Source: Nostocoides sp. F2B08 (GTDB lineage Bacteria > Actinomycetota > Actinomycetes > Actinomycetales > Dermatophilaceae). Taken from it: a stretch of DNA of 64,000 nt. The first letter of the stretch is position 1, and each line of letters begins with the position of its first letter. Made by a program: the position numbers and the translations under genes. The stretch covers positions 1-64,000 of the forward strand of contig NZ_WESE01000007.1 in NCBI RefSeq assembly GCF_009184895.1. Direction: 5' to 3'. The notes beneath the pieces were generated by a model. That model worked only from the letters and a program-made list of their open reading frames with translations, did not search any database and had not been told where the DNA came from. Of this stretch, positions 9,105-18,304 are shown one piece after another.

Positions 9105-9778
9105 CAGCGCTCCCTCGAGTCCAGGACGAGGGTGATGTTGCCGGTCGCGATCCGGGTGGCGAGCACCGCGGCGTCCACTCTCGGCACAAGCAGGTCGACA
9201 ACGGTCTGCCCGCTCTGTGTAGAGGTGTGGACGCCGACCACCGTGGCCTCGCTGGACAGCGGCGTGCCAGCCGGGAGGGTTTCACCCTGAGCAGGGGTGA
9301 CGACAACACGCACCCGGTCGCCGTACTGGAGCTCGAGCCCTGGAGCCCGCTCCGGGGTCAGCGCGATACCGACCACCGACTGCCCCTCGTTGGGCACCAC
9401 CTCGGTGGTTAACGAGTTGGGCGTCAGCAAACCGCCCGCCGCGATGTCCAACGCGGCCCGTTGCCCGACGACCTGGTCGAGTTCAGCGGAAGAGACCGGT
9501 GTCAGGGCCGGGTCGGCGCTAACCCGCAGCCGGGCCAGGTCCTCGGCACCGATCACCTCGCCGCGCTCGATGGTGGTCCGCGCGACGAGCACCTCCTGGG
9601 TCGTGGTCGTGGCGGTCCACGCCCAGCCGGCCAGCAGAGCGCCGACACAGATGGCGCCGATCGCGGCGACCACCAGCGCCGGCCTGCGCCGCAGCCTGGG
9701 CGGAGGAACGAGCGTGGACGCGCCCGAACCATCCTGGTTGATCGTCCCCTCGACCCGAGTGGCTGTGCTGCTCATCAT
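9104..9778 (-). CDS. SAF-domain (CpaB/RcpC-like) membrane protein
   Basis: 224 residues: a cytoplasmic N-terminus ending PPRLRRRP, one membrane helix (about 34-56, ALVVAAIGAICVGALLAGW), then an extracytoplasmic SAF domain (about 62-125, VLVARTTIERGEVIGAEDL and AALDIAAGGLLTPNSL). A second domain contains GLELQYGDRVRVVV. CpaB/RcpC proteins stabilise Flp-pilus assembly outside the membrane. Start is one of two adjacent ATGs (9778 or 9775) with GGAAGG upstream. Confidence 0.8.
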   Translation of the reverse strand: MMSSTATRVEGTINQDGSGASTLVPPPRLRRRPALVVAAIGAICVGALLAGWAWTATTTTQEVLVARTTIERGEVIGAEDLARLRVSADPALTPVSSAELDQVVGQRAALDIAAGGLLTPNSLTTEVVPNEGQSVVGIALTPERAPGLELQYGDRVRVVVTPAQGETLPAGTPLSSEATVVGVHTSTQSGQTVVDLLVPRVDAAVLATRIATGNITLVLDSRER

Positions 9779-9799
9779 CCCTGCCCTTCCGCTGGCCCG

Positions 9800-10759
9800 T
9801 TACTGCACGAGCACCTGCGCTTCCCCGACCGCGATCGCGACCGATCGTGTGAGACCGTCCATCCGGATCGTCCCGGTCTGCCCAGCCCCCGCCCACGTGA
9901 CGACCCAGCTCGACGTGGCACTGACCGTGTACTTGGCGCCCGGTTTCGTCGAGCTCGACCTCTCGTACACGTGCCCGCAGTCGGGCGACTTCGACTTGCC
10001 GTACGCCGCCGTGTAGGGCGTGCCGGCAGTGGCGCACTGGACCACCGTGCCGTCGCCCATGTCCCAAGTGATTCGAAGGACCTCGGCGGTGGCCGTGACC
10101 GTGATCCCGCCGGCGCTGGCCGACGCCGTGATCGGTCCCACTGTGTGACTGTCGGCGTTGGCCGCCCACATCCAGACCGGCATCCCCACGATCCCGACGC
10201 TGCCTTCGCCCGGCTCAGGGGTGATGCCGATATCGATCGCCCGCAGGTTCATCTGCTCGACCGCCATCTCAGCGACCTCGCGTGGCGTCGGTCCCGCGCC
10301 GGAGTTCGGTGGCGGGTCGGGCGCCCAGATGAGAACCAGTTGGCCGGTCTGCGGTTGATAGCAGGTGTACACCGCGCCGTAGTCCGCGTATTCGCCCTCC
10401 CAGAAGGCGTCCCCTGGAGGAGGCTGAGGATTCGCGAGTGCGACATAGCACTGGTGCTGATTCGACCAGTACCCACGCTCGTTGCTGCACGGCACCGGTC
10501 CAGACGGCGGGTTCGCGATGCCACGCGCCGGGCCGTCCCAGAAACAGGCGACGCCGGACCCCGTGTCCTGCGGGCCGTCGTCACCACCACCTCCGGCATT
10601 GGGAGGGGTACCCGGCACCTCAACCGTGATGAGGCAGATCCCTGTCTCTGGATCGGTGACTTGACAGACCGGCTCGGCATGGCTTGCCGAAGGGACAAAG
10701 ACCAGGAAACCGCCCAAGGTCAGAGTGAAGACAACGAGTCGAACTACGAGGTGGCGCAT
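9800..10759 (-). CDS. Secreted cysteine-containing protein of the Tad-like operon
   Basis: 319 residues from the ATG at 10759. A longer open frame exists, but only this start gives a clear Sec signal peptide (MRHLVVRLVVFTLTLGGFLV, cut near ASHAEP). The mature part has several Cys (CQVTDPETGIC, CFWDG, CSNERGYWSNQHQCYV) that could form disulfides, plus a C-terminal beta-rich half with ITWDMGDGTVVQC, which resembles a PKD-like strand pattern. I do not recognise a defined family. Its place between the lipoprotein and SAF genes suggests an outer part of the same apparatus. It overlaps the lipoprotein gene by 16 bases. Confidence 0.7.
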   Translation of the reverse strand: MRHLVVRLVVFTLTLGGFLVFVPSASHAEPVCQVTDPETGICLITVEVPGTPPNAGGGGDDGPQDTGSGVACFWDGPARGIANPPSGPVPCSNERGYWSNQHQCYVALANPQPPPGDAFWEGEYADYGAVYTCYQPQTGQLVLIWAPDPPPNSGAGPTPREVAEMAVEQMNLRAIDIGITPEPGEGSVGIVGMPVWMWAANADSHTVGPITASASAGGITVTATAEVLRITWDMGDGTVVQCATAGTPYTAAYGKSKSPDCGHVYERSSSTKPGAKYTVSATSSWVVTWAGAGQTGTIRMDGLTRSVAIAVGEAQVLVQ

Positions 10760-11385
10760 GGCGTCCGCTCGATGTCCTGGCTTGAGGCCACGCGCCACGC
10801 ATCCTCCGGGTTGGTGTCCCACTCGTAGTTCGCCACCTGGAATTGAATCCAACCGGTGTCCGGTCGGTCAGGGCTGATGGCCGACTTCCCGTCCTGGTCG
10901 ACGACGTCAACGCCGCTGACGTCGAAGCACAACTCGATCTGGACTGTGGGGACTTTGCCGGCGGAGGGGTCTGAGTTGTCGAGGTTGACCGACGTGACTT
11001 CCAGCTCGACGATCTTTGTCTCGCCGATCTGACGCAGCCCTTGTTCCCGTTCCCTCTCGAACAGGTTCCTCTGAGCGGTCAGTTCGGTGCTGATCGCGAC
11101 ATCCTCGAGAAGGGTCAGCGACCTGCTGGAGTCCTGGCGCAGTTGGCTGCGGACGTCGTAGAACTCTCGCAGTACGGCAGACGCTGCGTTGGCGGCGATC
11201 TCGCTGTCAGTAGGCGGCGTCGCAGTGGCGGTGCTGGTGGTGGGTGGCGCCGGGGAGGTGAGAGTGGGCGCAGCGCTGGTGGTGGGGCTAGGGACGGGAG
11301 CAGGGCCGTCGCTGGCGCACGACGTCACCGCGGCGACAATCAGTGCTGCCGTCGCGACACTCCCTGCCAGTCGTGTGCGCGTCAT
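10744..11385 (-). CDS. Lipoprotein, first gene of the Tad-like operon
   Basis: 213 residues from the ATG at 11385. The start gives MTRTRLAGSVATAALIVAAV followed by the lipobox VTSC, then a Pro/Ser/Thr-rich linker (about 25-65) and a globular part with a helical region (LREFYDVRSQLRQDS...RNLFEREREQ) and a beta part (VTSVNLDNSDPSAGKVPTV). An upstream extension of the frame has no signal peptide and is ignored. Being first in the operon it probably holds the promoter region, in the gap shared with the relaxase gene. Function unknown. Confidence 0.75.
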   Translation of the reverse strand: MTRTRLAGSVATAALIVAAVTSCASDGPAPVPSPTTSAAPTLTSPAPPTTSTATATPPTDSEIAANAASAVLREFYDVRSQLRQDSSRSLTLLEDVAISTELTAQRNLFEREREQGLRQIGETKIVELEVTSVNLDNSDPSAGKVPTVQIELCFDVSGVDVVDQDGKSAISPDRPDTGWIQFQVANYEWDTNPEDAWRVASSQDIERTPCATS

Positions 11386-11737
11386 GATGAGGAACCTTCG
11401 CTCATCACCATGTCTGGTGTTGAGCTCAAACCGACGTCCTGCCGACCAATGGCGAGGCCGCCGTCCGAGCATCGTACGACACGCCTAGCGTTCTGAGCTC
11501 GACGAATGTCCATGTCATTTCCTTCTGCCTCGGCAGTCGAGATTTCGCCTTTCACAGTGCAGGTGTCCCGCGCCGATCGTCAGCCTGCGCCCGTCCTCCG
11601 CGAACCACCTCTCAGAAATGGGATACACGTCTTGCAGATCGAGGGGGGCTCCGTGCCCGGCTGGCTGTGGACGAACCGACCGAAACGGGGCCTGTGGACC
11701 CCTCCAGTGCACCTTCACGCCAAGGAGGTATGCGACG
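11386..11737. other. Divergent intergenic region; possible oriT
   Basis: About 350 bases separate the leftward Tad-like operon from the rightward relaxase gene, with no convincing gene. It must hold both promoters. Two direct copies of ctgtggac stand 27 bases apart (11665-11672 and 11692-11699), and the second sits in an imperfect palindrome (ggggcctgtggacccc). A MobF origin of transfer usually lies next to the relaxase gene, so this is the natural candidate. No nic site is recognised. Confidence 0.35.
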
Positions 11738-14700
11738 GTGACCGTATCGATGCGCGTGATGTCTGCCGGGGACGGCTATCGGTATCTGCTCAAGGGAGTC
11801 GTCACCGGGGACCGCGACCGGAGGGACCCCAACCCGATGGTCGGGTACTTCACCGAAGCGGGGAACCCGCTCGGCCGCTGGCTCGGCTCAGGTATGCATG
11901 CGTTCGGTAACGGGGACATCAAACGGGGTGACATCGTTACCGCCGAGCAACTGCAGTTGCTTCTGGGCACAGGACACGATCCGGTGACCGGGGAGCCGCT
12001 GGGGCGGGCGTTCCCCGCATACGACCGGTTGAAGGTCAGGATCGCCGCCAGGGTCGCCGACCTCCCGGCCGACCTGACGCCCGAGCAGCGTCATCAGGCC
12101 GCCGCGACGATCGCGGCCGAGGAGGTCGCCGCCGGCACGCGACGCGCGGTCGCCGGCTACGACTTCACCTTCAGCGTCCCGAAGTCGCTCTCGGCGCTGT
12201 GGGGGATCGCCGATATCGGCACCCAGGCACTGATCGTCGAGGCACATCACCAGGCAGTCGCGGAGGTGCTCGAGTTCATGGAGCACGAGGTCGCCACCAC
12301 CCGCAGGGGAGTGAATGCTGGGGACGGCGCGGTCGCCCAGGCCGACATCGTCGGAGTCGCGGCCACCGCCTACGACCACTGGGACTCCCGCCTCGGTGAC
12401 CCGCAGCTGCACACGCATGTGGTGATCTCTAACAAGGTCAAGACCGTCGATGACGGGCGATGGCGCAGTCTGGACGGGCGCCCGATGCACGCCGCTGTCG
12501 TCGCGATCTCCGAGCACTACAACGCCGTGCTCGCCGACCGGATCACCCGGCTGTTCGGGATCGAGTGGGAGCAGCGCGACCGCGGTGAGGACCGAAACCC
12601 TGCGTGGGAGCTCGCGGCTGTCCCCGAGCTGCTGGTGCGGGAGTTCTCCAGCCGCTCGCGCCACATCGACGCCGAGAAGGACCGACTCATCGACCAGTAC
12701 GCCGCCACGCACGGGCAGCGCCCCTCCCGCACCAAGGTCATCGAGCTGCGGGCCCGGGCTACGCTGGCGACCCGTCCCGAGAAGGTCATCCGCCCCTTCG
12801 CGCAGCTGAGCGAGGACTGGCGTGCCCGGGCCGGCTCGGTCTTGGGGACGGGCGCGCTTGAGTGGGCACGAGTGGTGACCGCCCGTCCCGTCGCCCGTCC
12901 CACCCTGCGGGCCGACGACATACCCCTCGATGTGATCGGCGAGGTCGGGGCCTCGGTCGTGGAAGCGGTGGGGGAGAAGCGCTCGACCTGGCGGCACTGG
13001 AACCTCTGGGCCGAGGCATCCCGCCAGACGATGGGCTGGCGTTTCGCCAGCATCGAGGACCGCGAGGCCGTTACCGCCACGATCGTCAACGCGGCCAAGC
13101 AGCGATCACTCACCCTGACCCCGCCGGAGCTGGCGACCAGCCCGGAGGTGTTTCGCCGCCCGGACGGCACCACCACGTTCCGCCCTCGGCATTCAGTGGT
13201 GTTCACCTCGACGATGCTGCTCGACGCCGAGGACCGCCTGCTCGCCCGCTCACGCGACCTCACCGCCCCTGATGTGAGCCTGGCAGTGATCGAGCAGGCG
13301 ACCACCAAGGAGCACCTACTCAGTGCCGAGCAAGCCGACACGCTGGCACGCATCGCCGTCTCCGGGCGGCAGGTCGACCTGCTCATCGGCCCGGCAGGTG
13401 CCGGCAAGACCACCGCGATGCACGCCCTGAAGACCGCCTGGACGAGCACCCATGGGAAGGACAGCGTCGTCGGTCTCGCCCCGAGCGCGGTCGCGGCGCA
13501 GGTGCTCGCCGAAGACTTGGGTATCGGGTGCGAGAACACCGCCAAGTGGCTACACGAGTACGACCGACGACGGGCGCAGTTCCGCGCCGGTCAGCTCGTC
13601 ATCATCGACGAAGCCACCCTGGCCGGCACCCTCACCCTGGACCGACTCACCGCACTGGCCGCCGAGGCGGGCGCGAAGGTGCTGCTGGTCGGCGACTGGG
13701 CACAGCTGCAGTCTGTCGACGCAGGAGGGGCGTTCACCCTGCTGGCCAGCGCCCGCCCCGACACCCCCGAGCTGAGCGAGGTCCATCGCTTCACCCACGA
13801 GTGGGAGAAGACCGCATCGCTGAGCCTGCGGTTCGGGCGCACCGAGGTCATCGGCACCTACCTCGCCAAGGACCGAGTCCGCGAAGGCAGCACCGACGAG
13901 ATGATGGACGCCGCCTACCTCGCCTGGGCCGCCGACGTCCAGGGCGGGCGCTCCTCGATCCTGGTCGCCGAGGCGAGCGAGACGGTCCATTACCTCAACC
14001 GTCGCGCCCGCGCCGATCGCATCATCGCCGACCCGGTCGGTGACATCGAGGTCAGCCTCGCCGACGGCACCCAGGCCTCCGAGGGCGACCTCATCATCAC
14101 CCGCCGCAACGACCGCCGACTGCGAACCCTCCGTGCCGGCTGGGTCCGCAACGGGGAGCGCTGGACCGTCACCCAGGTTCACGAGGACGGGTCCATGCAG
14201 GTCCAACGCACCGGGGTTGACGTCGGCGGGTCGGTCATCCTGCCCGCGGCGTATGTCGCCGAGCACGTCGACCTCGGCTACGCCGTCACCGCCCACCGCG
14301 CCCAAGGCATCACCGTCGACACCTCACACGTCGTCGTCTCACGGGGCACGACCCGGGAGAACTTCTACGTGTCCATGACCAGAGGGCGGGAGTCGAACAC
14401 CGCCTACGTCGCCCTCGACACCCCTGATGACGGTCACACCCCACCAGAGCCGGACGACGTCAACGCCCACACCGTGCTCTACGGGGTGCTCCAGCACACC
14501 GGCGCCGAGCTGTCCGCGCACCAGATGATCACCGCAGAGCAGGACCGGTACTCCTCCATCGCCCAGATCGCGGCGGAGTACGAAACCATCGCAGCCGTCG
14601 CTCAACGCGACCGCTGGATCGACCTGATCGAACACTGCGGCCTGAGCGAGGTCGAGGTCGAGCAGGTGCTCGCCTCTGACTCCTTCGGCCCGCTCACCGC

Positions 14701-15265
14701 CGAACTGCGGCGGGCCGAGGCGAATCACCACGACGTCGGCCAGCTCCTGCCAGTCTTGGTCGCTCGGCGCTCGCTCGACAGTGCTCAAGACATCGGCGCC
14801 GTACTCATCAGCCGGCTCCAGAAAGCAACCCACGCAAGGCCGAGCCGCCGCCATCGTGAGCCAAAGCTTCTCGCCGGCCTCATCCCCGTCGCCGACGGCC
14901 CCATGAGCGATGAGATGGCCGCCGCCCTGACCGAACGCGCCGGCCTGATGGAGGCGCGAGCGATCACACTCGCCGAACAAGTCGCCCAAGCCAACGCCCC
15001 CTGGTTGAAGCGTCTTGGCCGGACCCCCGCGACCGACCCGGACCGGAGTCGATGGCTCCACGAAGTCAGGATCGTTGCTGCCTACCGCGACCGCTACCGG
15101 ATCGATGCACGTTACGCGCTGGGGGAGCCACTCACCGAGGCGCAGAAGCTCGAGGCCGCACGAGCCGAACAGGCAATCCGCCGGGCCCGAGCCATCACCG
15201 ACGCCACGGACTCCCAGGACGGGCAACGCCGAACACTCGGACCGACGCTCCGGGTGCTCGGGTAG
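11738..15265 (+). CDS. MobF-family relaxase-helicase (TrwC/TraA-like)
   Basis: 1175 residues from a GTG at 11738, nine bases after a strong AAGGAGG. The N-terminal relaxase domain has the paired Tyr region (GDGYRYLL, Tyr14/Tyr16) and the metal-binding histidines GDPQLHTHVV (His225, His227). The C-terminal half is a RecD/TraA-type SF1B helicase: Walker A GPAGAGKTT (about 551-559, Lys557), VIIDEATLAGTL, VLLVGDWAQLQSV and the motif VI region YVSMTRGRESN. The protein would nick oriT and unwind the transferred strand. A basic tail of about 150 residues follows. It marks the element as mobilisable or conjugative. Confidence 0.95.
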   Translation: MTVSMRVMSAGDGYRYLLKGVVTGDRDRRDPNPMVGYFTEAGNPLGRWLGSGMHAFGNGDIKRGDIVTAEQLQLLLGTGHDPVTGEPLGRAFPAYDRLKVRIAARVADLPADLTPEQRHQAAATIAAEEVAAGTRRAVAGYDFTFSVPKSLSALWGIADIGTQALIVEAHHQAVAEVLEFMEHEVATTRRGVNAGDGAVAQADIVGVAATAYDHWDSRLGDPQLHTHVVISNKVKTVDDGRWRSLDGRPMHAAVVAISEHYNAVLADRITRLFGIEWEQRDRGEDRNPAWELAAVPELLVREFSSRSRHIDAEKDRLIDQYAATHGQRPSRTKVIELRARATLATRPEKVIRPFAQLSEDWRARAGSVLGTGALEWARVVTARPVARPTLRADDIPLDVIGEVGASVVEAVGEKRSTWRHWNLWAEASRQTMGWRFASIEDREAVTATIVNAAKQRSLTLTPPELATSPEVFRRPDGTTTFRPRHSVVFTSTMLLDAEDRLLARSRDLTAPDVSLAVIEQATTKEHLLSAEQADTLARIAVSGRQVDLLIGPAGAGKTTAMHALKTAWTSTHGKDSVVGLAPSAVAAQVLAEDLGIGCENTAKWLHEYDRRRAQFRAGQLVIIDEATLAGTLTLDRLTALAAEAGAKVLLVGDWAQLQSVDAGGAFTLLASARPDTPELSEVHRFTHEWEKTASLSLRFGRTEVIGTYLAKDRVREGSTDEMMDAAYLAWAADVQGGRSSILVAEASETVHYLNRRARADRIIADPVGDIEVSLADGTQASEGDLIITRRNDRRLRTLRAGWVRNGERWTVTQVHEDGSMQVQRTGVDVGGSVILPAAYVAEHVDLGYAVTAHRAQGITVDTSHVVVSRGTTRENFYVSMTRGRESNTAYVALDTPDDGHTPPEPDDVNAHTVLYGVLQHTGAELSAHQMITAEQDRYSSIAQIAAEYETIAAVAQRDRWIDLIEHCGLSEVEVEQVLASDSFGPLTAELRRAEANHHDVGQLLPVLVARRSLDSAQDIGAVLISRLQKATHARPSRRHREPKLLAGLIPVADGPMSDEMAAALTERAGLMEARAITLAEQVAQANAPWLKRLGRTPATDPDRSRWLHEVRIVAAYRDRYRIDARYALGEPLTEAQKLEAARAEQAIRRARAITDATDSQDGQRRTLGPTLRVLG

Positions 15266-15377
15266 CGCTCCACCGCGGCCACTCCGGGCGAGTTGTCCAC
15301 CAGGATCGGTCCGGTCGTCCCGTCTGGTCGTGCCGGCGGCGTAGAGCAGGACCGACTCCGCAACGAAGGGACAACTG

Positions 15378-15710
15378 ATGCTGACACTATGTCTCATCCT
15401 CAGCGCCGCACTCTACGGCTTCATGCAGCGCTACATGCCCACCAACCGCGCAATCGCCTGGCTCCGCACTCCACGCGGCCTCAAGTGGGCCCTCCCCATC
15501 GCCGTCATCGCCACACCCGCGTACCTCGGCCTGACCGCGCTCGCCATCCAAGGAGCTACCCGACCCGACCTTGGCTGGCTCAATGTGCTCGTGTTCTTGT
15601 TCTCCTGGAATGCCATGAAGTTCGCATGGATTGGGGTGTTCAGCCTCCCGGCAATGCTCCGCAACGCCATCGGTCGGCGTCGATACGAGGAGCAGATCGC
15701 GGCGCACTGA
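15378..15710 (+). CDS. Small membrane protein downstream of the relaxase
   Basis: 110 residues with an N-terminal hydrophobic segment (MLTLCLILSAALYGFM), a second helix (ALPIAVIATPAYLGLTALAI) and a third (LNVLVFLFSWNAMKFAWIGV), ending in a basic RRRYEEQIAAH. The ATG at 15378 has AAGGGA upstream. I do not recognise the family. Position directly after the relaxase suggests a transfer-related accessory role. Confidence 0.65.
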   Translation: MLTLCLILSAALYGFMQRYMPTNRAIAWLRTPRGLKWALPIAVIATPAYLGLTALAIQGATRPDLGWLNVLVFLFSWNAMKFAWIGVFSLPAMLRNAIGRRRYEEQIAAH

Positions 15711-15788
15711 TCCTTTCTGTCCGGACCGTTCCCTTAGTCTTACTTTCGAACGACGCGGCAGTGAGTACACCACGGGGAAGGGGCGCCG

Positions 15789-16790
15789 ATGAGTGCATCT
15801 GCGGTCACGCTCGCCCTTACCGAGGATGCCTGCACGCCTGCGGTCGCCGCACCCTGGATTGGCCCACTCGTGGCACTTGGTGGTCGTACCGCTCGGTACA
15901 TCGCGAAACTAGACACCGGCCGCCAGCTGGTCGTCGTGCTCTCGGTTCCTCAGCGAGACTTTGCCGCTGCGCTCACCGGCATGGGCTGGATCATGAACAG
16001 CGCAGCGCCCGCCCCCAACGAACCCCTCGACGTCCTGCGCCAGCTTGAGCCCGGCACTCCAGTCCGGGTGGTCACCCATACAGAAGTCATAGCCGACCAC
16101 TTCCGCGCCGTCGACGAGGCCAACAAGATTCCGCGGATCCGACTGTTTGGGTCGCAGTGGCTGGCAACAGGTATCCACGCCGCCGCTGTGATTGACGAGG
16201 AACTCGACAAGGCGATCCGCCAGCCGATCCCCAGGCCGGGGGTCGTTGCGCAGATCGCGCGCCTTAGCGAGACCTGGGAGGCCCGGCTAGCGGCTCCCCA
16301 GGCCGATCTAGCGATCATCGGGACGCTCAAGTGGCTCTTCGAAGACTTGGGTGCCTACCTGACTCGGGAAGGTGAGACAGTCGTACCTGATCCGATCAAC
16401 GCCGAGCTCAGCAAGCTCGGGGTAGACCAGCGAGCTCGGTTAGTTGCTGGTCTGGGCGGCTCGCTTGCTGACCTGCTTCTCCCGGCAAACAAGAACTGCG
16501 CCACCTGGTACACCCGGCTCTACGCCGCAGCTCGCTTCGCCGATCACCTGCCGCTTCCCAGCGACATTCGCTGCGTCATTCTCGATGGTTCGGGCGCGAT
16601 CAAGTACGTGGCGGAAGTGGAGGCTCCCATCGTCATCTGCATTCTGGACCGCTCAGTCGCAGACGAGACCGCCGCCGAAATTGCGGTGCAGTTGCGGAAC
16701 TCGCGGGGCGAACCCATCTCCCTCAAGGAGGATCTCGGCTGGTACCCGCCCGCTGGGATCGAGGCACTTGCCTTCACGGTGCCGCTTTGA
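15789..16790 (+). CDS. Unknown protein, first gene of the DISARM-like operon
   Basis: 333 residues, start ATG with GAAGGGG eight bases upstream; a TAGTCT box at 15735-15740 is a possible -10. No family recognised. The middle has PVRVVTHTEVIADHFRAVDE and IRLFGSQWLATGIHAAAVID, alternating strands and helices. The C-terminal 60 residues (CVILDGSGAIKYVAEVEAP, VICILDRSVADETAAEIAVQ) read like a Rossmann-type sheet. There is no HKD (phospholipase D) motif. The stop overlaps the next start (TTGA), so it is coupled to a DrmA/DrmB operon and is probably a subunit or regulator of that system. Confidence 0.75.
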   Translation: MSASAVTLALTEDACTPAVAAPWIGPLVALGGRTARYIAKLDTGRQLVVVLSVPQRDFAAALTGMGWIMNSAAPAPNEPLDVLRQLEPGTPVRVVTHTEVIADHFRAVDEANKIPRIRLFGSQWLATGIHAAAVIDEELDKAIRQPIPRPGVVAQIARLSETWEARLAAPQADLAIIGTLKWLFEDLGAYLTREGETVVPDPINAELSKLGVDQRARLVAGLGGSLADLLLPANKNCATWYTRLYAAARFADHLPLPSDIRCVILDGSGAIKYVAEVEAPIVICILDRSVADETAAEIAVQLRNSRGEPISLKEDLGWYPPAGIEALAFTVPL

Positions 16791-18304
16791 GCCGGATCGA
16801 TTCGCTCAATCAGCGGTATGCGGCCTCGGCCGCCGTGGCGCGTGCCGGCGTGCAGATCACCGCAGTCGGCGATCCTTCCGGTGCGCGCTTCAACGCAGCG
16901 GTACGCCGCCTCGTGGTCGCACTACGCGATGACGGCCCAGGGCTCTGGGATGACTTGATCGGGGCGTCTAAGGCGCTGCGATGGCGGCTTATCACCCAAC
17001 CGCAGCCCATCGAATTCAACCCCGGCCTTGTCCAGCTCGCCGGGGAGGTTGGTCGGCAAGCGCGTCGGCTGCGGGGAGCCGTTGCAGATCAGCCACTCCT
17101 CGACGAGCTCGCTGCCTCAGCACTCGCTGTCGCCGAAACCGACCCGCTCGTGGGTGCAGTGCTACTCCGAGACTGCCTCGAGGCGGGTATCTGCGAGTGC
17201 GTCGTTATCGCTGCCAGCAAACCTGCTCAAGCTTCCCTCGAACTCTGGTTGAAGGATCACGGCATCCTCGTCCTCACAGCTGGCGAACTCGAGCGCGACC
17301 AGCCGGAGCGCGATCAGGCGTACGTCGTTGGACCGCCGCGCTTCTACCGTTCGTCACTCGTCACAGCGCCGGTGACGAGTGGAATCAGCTTCCTCCTCCC
17401 GGCATGGTTCGGCGACCGCAGCGTGCCCCGCTCCGCCATCGCCGCCTATGCCGAAGGAGCGATTCGGGTCGAGGCCAAGTTGTTCGCCGAAGGTGACACC
17501 TCGGAACCTGTCCTCGATATCCCCGAAGAGGCAGAGGACGAGGACGTCTACCTTCCGCAGCCGTTGTGGGGCACCCGCTCCTCGGATGACCGCGAACCTA
17601 GTTCCGAGGAGGTCGAAGCCCGCAAGGTGCTCCTCAGCGGCAACTTGGCGATGTGGCTCGATGACGGCGAACGCATCCGCTCGCTTGACCCCGAGCAGCC
17701 CGTCGGTGAGCGCGTCACGTATACCGAAGTCGCCGCCGTCCGGGCCGGCACCTATCTGCTGCTCCGCCAAGGCGCGACCGAACGCGGTGCGCTCTACCAC
17801 GCCGCCCTCGCGAAACTCGGCCAGCGCGGGGGCACTGTCGACGCCGCACAGCTCTCCTGGAAACGCGGCTTGTCTGACCGTCTGGAACTCCTTGGTTACC
17901 GGAGAGTGGTGAAGGAACTGCGCGCGGCTGGCGTCAAGACCGCCGATCGGGCACGAGCGTGGACGAACCCCAGCCTGATTCGTCCCAACAGCGACCATGA
18001 CTTTGAAGCGTTGCTGCAATGGCTCGACATCCCGATCCAGCCGACATTTGGCTACGCCACGCTGCTACGCAAGATGCTCTATCAGGTGAGCGCGGAGATC
18101 GGGAAGCAGCTCGAAGCCGCTGTTTCGGCTGCCGACCTGACGGAGCTGGAGACGACTGGCCACCTCAGCCTGGACGTGAAGACTGCAGGCTTCCGAGGCA
18201 TCCTCGCAACCCGCGTGCTTGGGATTGCGCCATACTCCGAGATCGTGTCGCGGCACGATGCAAGGGTTCCGTTTGAAGATCGGAGTGGGCAGTGGCTCGA
18301 ATGA
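16787..18304 (+). CDS. Unknown protein, second gene of the DISARM-like operon
   Basis: 505 residues starting at TTG in a TTGA overlap with the preceding stop. The region around residues 120-220 (VLLRDCLEAGICECVVIAAS, YVVGPPRFYRSSL, SGISFLLPAWFGDRSVPRSA) resembles the second lobe of a helicase-like fold but has no Walker motif. An acidic linker (DIPEEAEDEDVYLP) separates it from a helical C-terminal half (YHAALAKLGQRGGTVDAAQL, LGYRRVVKELRAAG). It could correspond to DrmE, the unknown component of class 2 DISARM, but I cannot show homology. No PLD HKD motif is present. Confidence 0.75.
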   Translation: MSRIDSLNQRYAASAAVARAGVQITAVGDPSGARFNAAVRRLVVALRDDGPGLWDDLIGASKALRWRLITQPQPIEFNPGLVQLAGEVGRQARRLRGAVADQPLLDELAASALAVAETDPLVGAVLLRDCLEAGICECVVIAASKPAQASLELWLKDHGILVLTAGELERDQPERDQAYVVGPPRFYRSSLVTAPVTSGISFLLPAWFGDRSVPRSAIAAYAEGAIRVEAKLFAEGDTSEPVLDIPEEAEDEDVYLPQPLWGTRSSDDREPSSEEVEARKVLLSGNLAMWLDDGERIRSLDPEQPVGERVTYTEVAAVRAGTYLLLRQGATERGALYHAALAKLGQRGGTVDAAQLSWKRGLSDRLELLGYRRVVKELRAAGVKTADRARAWTNPSLIRPNSDHDFEALLQWLDIPIQPTFGYATLLRKMLYQVSAEIGKQLEAAVSAADLTELETTGHLSLDVKTAGFRGILATRVLGIAPYSEIVSRHDARVPFEDRSGQWLE

